NCBI GenBank assembly: GCA_002338655.1
Contig: DDIU01000041.1
Location: forward strand, 70,553 to 134,552
DNA from: Flammeovirgaceae bacterium UBA1842
GTDB lineage: Bacteria; Bacteroidota; Bacteroidia; Cytophagales; Cyclobacteriaceae
Reading direction: 5' to 3'
DNA length: 64,000 nt
Shown: positions 45,203 through 54,521 of the stretch, one piece after another
How the letters are laid out: each line of letters begins with the position of its first letter
How positions within the stretch are numbered: the first letter of the stretch is position 1
Made by a program: the position numbers and the translations under genes
The notes under the pieces: generated by a model
Seen by the model: the letters and a program-made list of their open reading frames with translations, nothing else
Databases searched by the model: none
What the model was told of the DNA's origin: nothing

Positions 45203-46879
45203 ATGTTTGACCCGAAGAATATAGATACTATCATTATTGGATCAGGGGCTGGTGGTTTGTCAGCAGCTATTTGCTTGTCAAGGGCAGGTCAGCGGGTACT
45301 GGTTCTGGAGCAACATGACGTACCCGGAGGCTGGTGCCACAGTTTTTATCTCAATGGCCATCGATTTACTCCAGGAGTACATTATGTAGGATTACTGGGC
45401 GAAGGGGAGTCCACCCGCGAACTTTATGAGGGACTGGGCATAGCCAATGATTTGGTTTTCTTTAAAATGAATGCCAAAGCCTATGAGCATTGTTGGATTG
45501 GGGATGAAAGAATTGATTTGCCTGCTGATTTTGATGAGCTCTATGACACGCTTTCTAAACGTTTTCCTCACGAGAAGAAGAACCTCAAGAAATACCTAAA
45601 GACGGTAAAGCAAGTTAGCCATGAACTGATGCTGATCCCAAAAATGAATGGGTTTTGGGACAACCTTACGATAGCTTGGCGTACCCGACATTTGGGAAAA
45701 TATGGCCTTTTTAGCTTAAAGACAGTTATCGATTGGTATATCAAGGATCCGCTATTAAAAGGGGTGCTCAATATACAGTGTGGAGATCATGGCCTACCAC
45801 CGAGCAAGGCAAGTTTTCCTTTGCACTGTGCTGTGATGGCACATTATTTTAGCGGGGGTTTCTATCCTATGGGTGGTGGTGGAGCCATAGTTAAAGCCAT
45901 GACCAATGCCATTAAAAGAAATGGAAGTGAAGTACAGACCAGCCAGGGGGTAAAGCGAATTTTACTGGAGGGGGAGAAAAAAAAGCGTGCAATTGGTGTT
46001 GAACTTGCTGATGGTGAGAAAATATATGCCAAGAGAGTCATATCCAATGCAGATCCAGGGATTACCTACTCTAAGCTGGTAGGGGAAGAGAACTTAAGTG
46101 CAAAGCTGGTGAAACGACTGCATAAAACTAAATATTCATGTACATCGCTCATGCTGTTTTTAACAGTAGATATGGATGTCAGTGAAGCTGGACTTGACTC
46201 GGGCAACATTTGGATTATGCCCAATGCGGACATGGATGAATTCTATGAGGAAATGATGACGCTTGATATCCAACGGGGGGATGAATTCCCAGGATTGTTT
46301 GTGAGTTGCACCACTCTTAAAGACCCTTCTAGTTTTGATGGCCGACATCATTGTATTGAAGCCATTACTTATATTAATCATGAGTCTTTTGAACGTTTTA
46401 AAAATGAAGAGACCGAACGATCTCCAGCATATTTGAAATTTAAAGAGATACTTACTCAAAAAATCCTCAATAGCCTAGAAAAAGTGGTTCCAGAAATCAC
46501 CAAGCATATTGTTCATCAGGAATTGGGCACACCTATTACCAATGAATTTTATATCAATTCTACCAACGGATCGGTTTATGGTACTGAGAAAAGCTTTAGA
46601 CAGATTGGACCCTTTGCTTTTAGTCCGAAAAGCGAAATAGAGAACCTCTATTTGTGCGGGGCAAGTATTATGTCCCACGGTGTGGCCGGGGCAGGGTATT
46701 CAGGTATACAGACTGCTGCAAAAATATTAAAATGCTTACCTGATGATCTATTAATTGCGGATGAATCGCAACAAATGCGAACTTATTTTGCCGAAGATAG
46801 CTCCAATTACCCTGAGTGGATCAAAAATAAGATAAAAGTGAAAAAGGACAAGCGACTGAAAAGATCAGTCGTAAACTAA
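45203..46879 (+). CDS. FAD-dependent carotenoid/retinol-saturase-like oxidoreductase
   Basis: 558 residues. FAD Rossmann: TIIIGSGAGGLSAAICLSRAGQRVLVLEQHDVPGG at residues 9-43. C-terminal flavin motif NLYLCGASIMSHGVAGAGYSGIQTAAKIL. Length and C-terminus fit the CrtI/all-trans-retinol 13,14-reductase class. No carotenoid genes nearby, so the substrate is open (retinol, carotenoid or lipid). Followed by a strong terminator. Confidence 0.85.
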   Translation: MFDPKNIDTIIIGSGAGGLSAAICLSRAGQRVLVLEQHDVPGGWCHSFYLNGHRFTPGVHYVGLLGEGESTRELYEGLGIANDLVFFKMNAKAYEHCWIGDERIDLPADFDELYDTLSKRFPHEKKNLKKYLKTVKQVSHELMLIPKMNGFWDNLTIAWRTRHLGKYGLFSLKTVIDWYIKDPLLKGVLNIQCGDHGLPPSKASFPLHCAVMAHYFSGGFYPMGGGGAIVKAMTNAIKRNGSEVQTSQGVKRILLEGEKKKRAIGVELADGEKIYAKRVISNADPGITYSKLVGEENLSAKLVKRLHKTKYSCTSLMLFLTVDMDVSEAGLDSGNIWIMPNADMDEFYEEMMTLDIQRGDEFPGLFVSCTTLKDPSSFDGRHHCIEAITYINHESFERFKNEETERSPAYLKFKEILTQKILNSLEKVVPEITKHIVHQELGTPITNEFYINSTNGSVYGTEKSFRQIGPFAFSPKSEIENLYLCGASIMSHGVAGAGYSGIQTAAKILKCLPDDLLIADESQQMRTYFAEDSSNYPEWIKNKIKVKKDKRLKRSVVN

Positions 46880-46892
46880 TTGATTGAAGATG

Positions 46893-46926
46893 AAAAATGG
46901 TTCGTAAAGTACGAACCATTTTTTTG
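46893..46926. terminator. bidirectional intrinsic terminator
   Basis: Perfect 14-bp stem AAAAATGGTTCGTA (46893-46906) with TACGAACCATTTTT (46910-46923), 3-nt loop, followed by T. Lies between the oxidoreductase (+) and DPP-like gene (-) and works for both. Confidence 0.85.
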
Positions 46927-46962
46927 TGTGTTGCCACGAGGCTAAAGCGATTGTTTTTGACC

Positions 46963-49047
46963 CTAATTTTTATTAATCACTAGATTTTCGATAAAGAACT
47001 CCATCATTCTATCTCTGTTCACAGCAGTATGTCCCCTATCAGGACCTACTTGTACTTCAAAACTTTTGCCTGCTTTCTGTAGCGCTTGTATAAGTTGTAA
47101 TGAGTTGGCAGGATGCACATTGTTATCACTTGTGCCGAAATATATTAATAGATCACCCTTTAAGTTGGACACGTAACTCATTACGCTACCGGCATCATAT
47201 CCCTCTTTGTTATTCTCAATAAGGTTCATATACCTTTCTGTGTAGATATTGTCATAATTACGCCAGTCGGTAACGGCAGAATTGGCGCAAGCCGCCTGAA
47301 ACACTTCTGGATACCTAAGCAGACAAGTAACCGAAGTAGTGCCACCGTATGAAGTTCCAAATACTCCAACATTATTTTTATCAAAATAGGGCCTGTCGTA
47401 CAATGATTTTATTCCTTTTGCAAAATCGTCCATTTCCACAATTCCTAGATTGCCATAAAGTTGATCGAGCATTTTTTTCCCTCTCCCTTTTACATTTCTA
47501 CCATCAATATTTGCTACTAAAAACCCGTACTCTGTAAGCGCATCTGGGAAAGTAAACGTTTCCCTAAAGGCATTTGTAGCAGGACCACCATAATTACTGA
47601 GTAATAATGGGTATTTTTTGCTAGGGTCAAAGTTGGATGGAAAATGTAGCATGCCATGCAATTCTGTTTCACCATCGGCAGAAGTAAAAGTGAATACTTC
47701 AACGGTCTTAAGGTTTAGCTTCTTAAACTCAGTCATATCGCTTTTTGCCAGCTCCGCTACTAATTTTCCATTGTTATCAAGTAGGTTGGTAAATGGCGGC
47801 ACATCATGCGTTTGTGCTATGTCAATGAAGTATTCCTCATTGGGTGATAAATTTATACTATGATTAAAGGCAGGGTCGGTTAATCGTTTATCATTTTTCC
47901 CTTTTAAACTCACCTTATGCAGTTGGATTTTCATGTGATTTTCACCACTTCTTGCCATATAGTATAGATTATTGTTCTTTTCATCAACTTTCACAATACC
48001 ATCAACTTCAAATGCGTGGTTGGTGATTGCGTTAATTAACTTTCCGCTAATGTTGTACAGATAGTAGTTTTTAAAGCCGGATCTTTCAGAAGCCCAAATA
48101 AATCGTTTGCCATCTTCCAAGAAATGAATTTCTGGCGAATTTTCAGTAAAACTCTGTGGCCATTCTTCACGCACAATTACTCTGGTTTTCCCCGTATTGG
48201 GGTTTGCTGCAGAATATTCCATAATATTTTGTCTTCTGTTCGTGTTGTGATACAAAAGCTCTGTTCCATCTGGCGACCATTCTATCCCATAAAGATATGT
48301 ACCCATTCCGCCATCGTTGAATGGGTTTCCGTTACGCACATCCATGACCACAGTCTTTTTGGTTTCTAAGTCATAAACCATCAAATCAACAGGCAAATTA
48401 TTGACACCTACTTTTGGATAAGCCTCAGACTCCAGTGAATCTTGAATATGGGTTTGATTATAAAGCACATAATATTTAGGAACAGTTTTTTCCTTAAACC
48501 TGTAAAAAGCTATTTTTTTACTATCTGGCGACCACCACATGGCAGTAGTTTGTCTCAATTCTTCGCCATATACCCAAGTAGCTACACCATACTTTATTTG
48601 GGTGGTTTCATTACCATCATTGGTTATTGATTGTGTATTGGCGCCATCAATATCGCTTATCCACATGTTCCTATCTTCAGTATAGGCTTTCAATTTTCCG
48701 TCTGGAGAATCAGCTGATGGGTATTGCCTACCACGATCTGGGCCATTCCATCGGCCTCTACGTTGTGGTTCGGACGCGTCTCCAATAACATTACTCGTTT
48801 TTGTCTTTACATTATACTGTATTTTTTTTCCATCCTTATCGTACTCGAAAGTTTCACCATCGTCACTCCATTTAACGGATAGATATCCCATTTTTACAGA
48901 TTGCCGTATCTTTGGAGCCATTTCAGAATACTGATCATAGCCGGGCATACTTTTTAGTTTGTCTTGCCCAAAGGAATTGTGGTTATTGATCGAAAATGCT
49001 GTTGTTAGCAAAACCAGAATTGTGGCTTTTAATGTAGTAGATTTCAT
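46963..49047 (-). CDS. S9 family prolyl dipeptidyl peptidase (DPP-IV-like)
   Basis: 694 residues with signal peptide. Beta-propeller region (WSPDSKKIAFYRF, WSPDGTELLYHN) then alpha/beta hydrolase domain: catalytic Ser in GTSYGG (about residue 565; the usual form is GWSYGG), Asp in TSDNNVHPANS, His in RGHTAVNR. Cleaves dipeptides after Pro or Ala from peptides in the periplasm. ATG start with a -7 box upstream. Confidence 0.9.
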   Translation of the reverse strand: MKSTTLKATILVLLTTAFSINNHNSFGQDKLKSMPGYDQYSEMAPKIRQSVKMGYLSVKWSDDGETFEYDKDGKKIQYNVKTKTSNVIGDASEPQRRGRWNGPDRGRQYPSADSPDGKLKAYTEDRNMWISDIDGANTQSITNDGNETTQIKYGVATWVYGEELRQTTAMWWSPDSKKIAFYRFKEKTVPKYYVLYNQTHIQDSLESEAYPKVGVNNLPVDLMVYDLETKKTVVMDVRNGNPFNDGGMGTYLYGIEWSPDGTELLYHNTNRRQNIMEYSAANPNTGKTRVIVREEWPQSFTENSPEIHFLEDGKRFIWASERSGFKNYYLYNISGKLINAITNHAFEVDGIVKVDEKNNNLYYMARSGENHMKIQLHKVSLKGKNDKRLTDPAFNHSINLSPNEEYFIDIAQTHDVPPFTNLLDNNGKLVAELAKSDMTEFKKLNLKTVEVFTFTSADGETELHGMLHFPSNFDPSKKYPLLLSNYGGPATNAFRETFTFPDALTEYGFLVANIDGRNVKGRGKKMLDQLYGNLGIVEMDDFAKGIKSLYDRPYFDKNNVGVFGTSYGGTTSVTCLLRYPEVFQAACANSAVTDWRNYDNIYTERYMNLIENNKEGYDAGSVMSYVSNLKGDLLIYFGTSDNNVHPANSLQLIQALQKAGKSFEVQVGPDRGHTAVNRDRMMEFFIENLVINKN

Positions 49048-49069
49048 GTTACGCTATTTATTTTGTTAC

Positions 49070-49077
49070 CAAATCTA
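49070..49077 (-). promoter_or_regulatory. -7 promoter box TAGATTTG for the DPP-like gene
   Basis: On the minus strand 49077-49070 reads TAGATTTG (TAnnTTTG), 22 bp upstream of the ATG at 49047. No -33 at normal distance. Confidence 0.4.
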
Positions 49078-49183
49078 ATGGTACTTACTTTCTTATAATT
49101 AGTAAATACTTTATTGACAAACGGTATGAAAATCTCATTTTTTTATGGAGAAGAATTCTCAATAAGCACTTCTCTGTACTATC

Positions 49184-50515
49184 TCAATTTGCAAACTTTA
49201 CTGTAACCTTCACTGTACTTTCAATGGTCTGGCCATTGCTCATTGCAGGTTTCCACTTTGGCCCTTCTTTGATCAATCGGATGGCTTCTTGATCATATAG
49301 CTCACCCAGACTTTTTTTGATTTCGAAATTTTTCAAAGACCCGTCAATATCGACATCAAATTTCACTACCACACGTCCACTCAGCGCTTCTTTTACCTTT
49401 GGGTATTGTACATTTTCTTTCAAATAAGATCTGTACTGGGGCATGTCAATTACCGGTCGGGCATTTTCGTAACCGATACTTTCTTCATCAGGTGCACTGC
49501 CAGTTGATCGGGTCATGACCACTTCACTGAGCTGCCTGACGTCACTGTTCATGGCAATGTCAAGATGATTTCTGTTGTTTACATTTACTTCTTGCGTAGC
49601 CAACCCTATAAAGCTAAACTCCAACTGTGTATCCCCATCCATGGGCAATGAATCAATTTTATAATTGCCATCTAAGTCAGTAACAGTACCCGTGTTGCTC
49701 CCTTTAACCACTACGTTCACACCAACAAGGGGAGAACCATCATCGGCTGAAGTTACTTTGCCTGAGATTGAATTTCTTGGTACAGGAGGAGCGCTCATTT
49801 TTTTGCTTACTACGCCCTCGGTAGCCATTGATTTTGCAATACTTGACCTTTTAGCTTGCCTTTCAGCAACATCTGATTTTTCAGCTTCTGGTATTGGTTC
49901 AATTATTATTTCCGATAAGCTTTCATTTGAATCTTCCACTTCTGTGTCATCGGCCATTGCTATAAATTCCTCCTCCTCAACTGGAGTCTGAACTTCCTGG
50001 GGTTGAGCCGTAATGGGAGGCATTTCTTCATCCTTGACGATTGGAGCCTTGTTTAGGGCAATAAGGTCTTGGGGAGGTTCAGTTTTAGTCTCGTTTTCAT
50101 CAGTTCTTGCTGGTTCCTGATTTTTTAATTCTATCTCTTTTGCACTGGGAGTTTCATCGACTTCATTCTTTTGAAGCGCCAGTGTTTCTTCATTAGTTGT
50201 TTGCTTAAATGAATTATCGAAGACAAAATAGGCACACACGGCAAGTAGTAGAACGGAAGCTGCTATTTTTAACCAAAAAGTGATTGTAGATTTTCTCTCT
50301 TTATTAATTCTAGCGTCCAGCTGCTTATTAAGCATTGTGAGGTCGGCTGCTAGGCTCGTGTGTTGCTCAAATCCATCCATTGCATCAGATTCAAAGGCAG
50401 AATTGAGCATTAACTTTTCAACTGCATATTGTTCATCTTCAGACAATTTGCCTTGATGGTACTTTTCTATGAGTTCTGGTGTCAATGATTCGATATGGTA
50501 TTTATCTTTAGTCAC
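49184..50515 (-). CDS. anti-sigma-type transmembrane protein with CarboxypepD_reg and TonB C-terminal domains
   Basis: 443 residues, GTG start. Cytosolic N-terminus (about 1-78), single helix at about 80-100 (FWLKIAASVLLLAVCAYFVFD), a long acidic Pro/Glu-rich region (about 108-225), a CarboxypepD_reg domain (about 240-325), and a TonB C-terminal domain (LKENVQYPKVKEALSGRVVVKFDVDIDGSLKNFEIKKSLGELYDQEAIRLI). It overlaps the ECF sigma gene by 8 bp, so the N-terminus may act as its anti-sigma factor (inference). Contains the same SDVRQLSEVV peptide as the divergent VWA protein. Confidence 0.8.
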   Translation of the reverse strand: MTKDKYHIESLTPELIEKYHQGKLSEDEQYAVEKLMLNSAFESDAMDGFEQHTSLAADLTMLNKQLDARINKERKSTITFWLKIAASVLLLAVCAYFVFDNSFKQTTNEETLALQKNEVDETPSAKEIELKNQEPARTDENETKTEPPQDLIALNKAPIVKDEEMPPITAQPQEVQTPVEEEEFIAMADDTEVEDSNESLSEIIIEPIPEAEKSDVAERQAKRSSIAKSMATEGVVSKKMSAPPVPRNSISGKVTSADDGSPLVGVNVVVKGSNTGTVTDLDGNYKIDSLPMDGDTQLEFSFIGLATQEVNVNNRNHLDIAMNSDVRQLSEVVMTRSTGSAPDEESIGYENARPVIDMPQYRSYLKENVQYPKVKEALSGRVVVKFDVDIDGSLKNFEIKKSLGELYDQEAIRLIKEGPKWKPAMSNGQTIESTVKVTVKFAN

Positions 50516-51074
50516 TTTGTTTTTCCATACAGGTTTTTAAGTTTCGTTTTCCATTTTGGATATAGCTTTTTACTTTTTTTAACTCGTAACCCGTTTGCTC
50601 AGCAATATTAACGTAAGGTTTTTTTTCAAGATAAAACAATTCAACACAGCGTTTTTGTTCGTTTTGCAATGTTTCAATACATTTTTCGAGCTTCGTAAGG
50701 TCATCCTCTAATTCACCTTCATCTTTATGATGCAGTAAAAGTGAAGATTCCATAGTTTCTTCATTGATTTCTAATTGCTGTTTCGACTTTTTGTATTTAT
50801 TGGATCTCAAGGCCATTAGGCAATGATTTTTAGCTAGCACATAGAGCCAGCTTTTGAAATGATCAATGTTATGTTTTTTAACCTGTTCAATCAATTTCTC
50901 AAATATCTGCATCACCGCATCCTGACTATCCTCCCTGTCTTTCAAGTATTTTAAGCATACACCATAGACTAGGTGCATATAGGGTTTGTAAAGCATCCCC
51001 AATATTTCCAAGTCACCACTGGTCTTGTAAGATCCAATTAATTGGGCTTCGGTATAGTCATGGTTTTTCGTCAC
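50508..51074 (-). CDS. ECF-type RNA polymerase sigma factor
   Basis: 188 residues, GTG start (an in-frame TGA precedes it directly). Region 2: ILGMLYKPYMHLVYGVCLKYLKDREDSQDAVMQIFEKLI, SWLYVLAKNHCLMALRSNK; region 4: LPNEQKRCVELFYLEKKPYVNIAEQTGYELKKVKSYIQNGKRNLK-like. Overlaps its downstream partner by 8 bp, the pattern of sigma/anti-sigma pairs. Confidence 0.88.
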   Translation of the reverse strand: MTKNHDYTEAQLIGSYKTSGDLEILGMLYKPYMHLVYGVCLKYLKDREDSQDAVMQIFEKLIEQVKKHNIDHFKSWLYVLAKNHCLMALRSNKYKKSKQQLEINEETMESSLLLHHKDEGELEDDLTKLEKCIETLQNEQKRCVELFYLEKKPYVNIAEQTGYELKKVKSYIQNGKRNLKTCMEKQSD

Positions 51075-51167
51075 TCAATCTAAATCTATAATATTTTTTG
51101 AAAGGATTTATGGAATGCAGAAATCATGTGCATCCTATTGTCAGAGTTCAACTAAACATTTAAAGTT

Positions 51168-53009
51168 ATGAAAAGTAAAATTATGATGATCGCCCTGATA
51201 TTATGCCTTTTTACAACAGGAGCATATAGTCAGATAAAAGTAAGTGGAACAGTAACTTCTTCAGCCGATGGAAGTGCCATTCAAGGTGTAAATGTGGTGG
51301 AGAAGGGTAAAACCAATGGTACGATTACAGATATAAATGGTAATTACTCCCTTGAAGTAGCTAGTGAGAAATCAATTCTAGTTTTTAGTTTAATTGGTTT
51401 AGTCACTGAAGAAATAAAAGTGGGGAATAAAAAGGTCATAGATGTTAGTATGGCTTCCGATGTAAGACAACTTTCTGAAGTAGTTATTTCTTCTAAAAAG
51501 GGTATTACCAGATCCAACAAATCCATGGGATATGAAGCTGAGGATATGGATGCTAGCTACTACAGGCCTGCCCCAGTAACTAATCAGCCCCCAAATACTG
51601 AAGAGTATGCTGAAATAGTGGAAAACGGATTCAAAAATCCATTCAACAACCCATTGTCAACATTTTCAATAGATGTAGATGCAGCCTCATATAGTAATGT
51701 GAGAAGATTTTTGAATCAGGGACAGCGACCTCCAAAAGATGCAGTGCGCATTGAGGAAATGATCAATTACTTTAATTATGATTATGAACAACCTAAAGGG
51801 AATGATCCTTTTTCCATCAATACTGAAATATCGGCATCACCTTGGAACCCAAATCACAAGCTGGTACATATTGGTTTACAAGGAAGGGAAATACCAACTG
51901 ATGATCTGCCCCCCTCCAACCTGGTTTTTCTTCTTGACGTATCCGGTTCAATGGGTGCACCAAATAAATTGCCCCTTTTAAAAACTGCTTTCAAATTGTT
52001 AGTCGATAAACTGAGACCGGAAGATAAAGTGGCTATTGTAGTGTATGCTGGAGCTGCAGGTGAAGTACTGCCTTCAACAAGTGCTTCTGAAAAAGAAAAG
52101 ATTATGAATGCCCTTAATCAGCTGAATGCTGGTGGATCAACTGCTGGTGGAGCGGGGATTAATCTGGCTTATAGCATTGCAAAGCAAAATTTTAAAAAAG
52201 GTGGTAATAATAGAATCATCCTTGCCACAGATGGTGACTTCAATGTTGGTGCTTCCAGCAACAAAGCCATGGAAGAATTAATTGAGGAAAAAAGGGACGA
52301 AGGAATATTTCTAACCGTTCTCGGCTTCGGTATGGGAAATTATAAAGACTCTAAAATGGAGATTTTGGCCGATAAGGGTAATGGTAATTATGCCTACATT
52401 GATAATATTTTGGAAGCGCAAAAAGTATTGGTTCATGAATTTGGAGGTACTTTATTTACTATAGCCAAGGATGTTAAAATTCAAGTAGAATTCAATCCCG
52501 CTAAAGTTCAGGCTTACCGATTGGTGGGTTATGAAAACCGAATCTTAAAGGATGAGGATTTTAACAACGATAAAAAAGACGCTGGTGAGCTTGGCTCTGG
52601 CCACACGGTAACAGCCCTGTATGAGATAATCCCAGTAGGGGTTAAAAGTCCATTTATCGTTGATGATTTAAAGTATCAAAAGACTAAAATCTCGGAAGTG
52701 GCCAATCAGTCAAATGAATTAATGACCGTGAAACTTCGGTATAAAGACCCTGATGGTGACAAGAGTAAATTGATCTTTAAGGAGCTGATCGACAAAGGGG
52801 TTGACGTAAAAGCAACATCCAATAATTTCAGATGGTCAGCTGCAGTTGCTGCTTTTGGTATGCAGTTAACCGACTCAGATTTTAGAGGTGACATAAGCTA
52901 TGCGGATATAGTGGAGTTAGCAAAATCCGCCAAAGGCAAAGATGAAAACGGTTATAGAGCAGAGTGTATCAATCTGATTAAAAGTTGTGAGTTGTTGGCT
53001 AGGAAGTAG
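51168..53009 (+). CDS. VWA protein with N-terminal CarboxypepD_reg domain
   Basis: 613 residues. Signal peptide MKSKIMMIALILCLFTTGAYSQ, CarboxypepD_reg domain (residues about 25-110), linker, YfbK-type domain (TFSIDVDAASYSNVRRFLNQG), then a VWA domain with MIDAS VFLLDVSGSMG near residues 253-262 and ATDGDFNVG. YfbK-like C-terminal domain (WSAAVAAFGMQLTDSDFRG). Divergent from the sigma gene; probably surface or periplasmic. Terminator immediately follows. Confidence 0.88.
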   Translation: MKSKIMMIALILCLFTTGAYSQIKVSGTVTSSADGSAIQGVNVVEKGKTNGTITDINGNYSLEVASEKSILVFSLIGLVTEEIKVGNKKVIDVSMASDVRQLSEVVISSKKGITRSNKSMGYEAEDMDASYYRPAPVTNQPPNTEEYAEIVENGFKNPFNNPLSTFSIDVDAASYSNVRRFLNQGQRPPKDAVRIEEMINYFNYDYEQPKGNDPFSINTEISASPWNPNHKLVHIGLQGREIPTDDLPPSNLVFLLDVSGSMGAPNKLPLLKTAFKLLVDKLRPEDKVAIVVYAGAAGEVLPSTSASEKEKIMNALNQLNAGGSTAGGAGINLAYSIAKQNFKKGGNNRIILATDGDFNVGASSNKAMEELIEEKRDEGIFLTVLGFGMGNYKDSKMEILADKGNGNYAYIDNILEAQKVLVHEFGGTLFTIAKDVKIQVEFNPAKVQAYRLVGYENRILKDEDFNNDKKDAGELGSGHTVTALYEIIPVGVKSPFIVDDLKYQKTKISEVANQSNELMTVKLRYKDPDGDKSKLIFKELIDKGVDVKATSNNFRWSAAVAAFGMQLTDSDFRGDISYADIVELAKSAKGKDENGYRAECINLIKSCELLARK

Positions 53010-54501
53010 TAGTGTTGGGTTGATCTACAGAGATCAACCTAACTTTTTTATCTACAAATTTAAATATGTAAATACCATCCTGTTTATGTATTAAACGATA
53101 ATTATAATGTTCGCTACCTAATTCAAGATTCCTATCCTCAAGCATGGTATCATAAAATTTATTATTATATATAGTGTCAACAACTATGTAATCGTTATGG
53201 CCTTTTTCTGCTAATTCAAAAAAACGTTTTTGCTGATAACTCAAAGGTTTTGATTTAAAACCATATTCATAGGCTAAAGGCAATGCACTTTTTATGGTAA
53301 AATGTTCAATTTCATTAAATATTAAATACTCATTTGCGAAAATCGATTTCCCACCCTTCAGCTGTGTGGCTATATAATTGTTTCTTTTTTCAACATCTAA
53401 CTTCGATTTAAACAATTGAAGATCGGAGGTAATTTGAATTAGTAAATAACTTACCATCAAGACATTCATCCATAAAAATGCCCTCTTCTTTTCAATAAGT
53501 GAATAAATACTTATTGCAATCAAAATAATCATGAAAGGGTAATAGATAATAGCATATTTAGCTGTTACACCGTGTGATAATCCCGCTAAGCCAATAATCA
53601 AAAATATAAGATAGTGAAAAAGGTATTTTTCACGTGATGAATAGTTTTTATAACCTATTATTAATGATAGTACGAATAGAATTGAAAATACAGCTTCCTT
53701 AGGGGAATGAAAAAAGCGCTTATGTTCATTCAGTATTTTGTAGAAAGGTTCAAAGATTGAAAAATCTTTCTTTGCAAGGTTGGGATCATTGGTAAATTGA
53801 AATATGAATTGTTGAAATTCAGCTCCATTTGTAATATTGAAGAAGTATAAACTTGCTGTAAGGATAAATGGTATACTAAACCATATTATATCTTTAATCC
53901 TGAGATTAAAAAGAAGAATTACTACTGTTGCAAAGGCAAATATTAATCCATTCAAATGGGTAAAAACAGCTAAACCAGCCATTATTCCACTTAATATTAT
54001 ATATGACTTCTTTTGATTTTGGTTATACAGATCTAAAAATATAAAGCTGATAAAACCTATAAACATAACCATCACCTCAGGGCGATACATAAATGATCTT
54101 TCAAAAAACTGTCCATTAATTATCAGGAGTAACAACGATAATGTGGTGAGCTGTAAACCCCTTTGCCTTCCATAAATGGATCTGAGAAATTTAAATAATA
54201 TAAAAGAAAAGGCTATAGTAAATACAAGAGACACAGACTTGAGGACTGTTAATGAAAACCCAAAGATTTTAATGAAAATGGCCCCAACTAAAATGAATAG
54301 TTTATGATAATGAAATTGTTCTTGAGCCCAATTCAAACCATTTCCCCAAAATAATACTGTTTTAACTTTACCTTCTTTGGCCATCCAATAGGCATGTTCG
54401 CCCAGCATACAGTCATCTACATCAATTTTTCTATCTATCAGGCTAATGGAATAGACTAATATCAGTATACAGAGTCCTACATAAATTACTTTTTGATACA
54501 T
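52999..54501 (-). CDS. GT39-like membrane glycosyltransferase
   Basis: 500 residues, about ten hydrophobic helices. Near the N-terminus DRKIDVDDCMLGEHAYWMA contains the acidic pair expected at the catalytic loop of dolichyl-phosphate-mannose-type mannosyltransferases (GT39/ArnT class); later, cytosolic/periplasmic loop segments end in a soluble C-terminal domain. Transfers sugar from a lipid carrier. Overlaps the VWA gene by 11 bp. ATG is 20 bp from that of the divergent GT2 gene. Confidence 0.8.
   Translation of the reverse strand: MYQKVIYVGLCILILVYSISLIDRKIDVDDCMLGEHAYWMAKEGKVKTVLFWGNGLNWAQEQFHYHKLFILVGAIFIKIFGFSLTVLKSVSLVFTIAFSFILFKFLRSIYGRQRGLQLTTLSLLLLIINGQFFERSFMYRPEVMVMFIGFISFIFLDLYNQNQKKSYIILSGIMAGLAVFTHLNGLIFAFATVVILLFNLRIKDIIWFSIPFILTASLYFFNITNGAEFQQFIFQFTNDPNLAKKDFSIFEPFYKILNEHKRFFHSPKEAVFSILFVLSLIIGYKNYSSREKYLFHYLIFLIIGLAGLSHGVTAKYAIIYYPFMIILIAISIYSLIEKKRAFLWMNVLMVSYLLIQITSDLQLFKSKLDVEKRNNYIATQLKGGKSIFANEYLIFNEIEHFTIKSALPLAYEYGFKSKPLSYQQKRFFELAEKGHNDYIVVDTIYNNKFYDTMLEDRNLELGSEHYNYRLIHKQDGIYIFKFVDKKVRLISVDQPNTTTS
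53014..53049 (+). terminator. intrinsic terminator of the VWA gene, inside the convergent GT gene
   Basis: GTTGGGTTGATCT (53014-53026) pairs with AGATCAACCTAAC (53031-53043), one G-T pair, loop ACAG, then TTTTTT (53044-53049). It overlaps the last ~17 codons of the minus-strand glycosyltransferase. Confidence 0.85.
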
Positions 54502-54521
54502 TTATAAATTATTCCAATATT

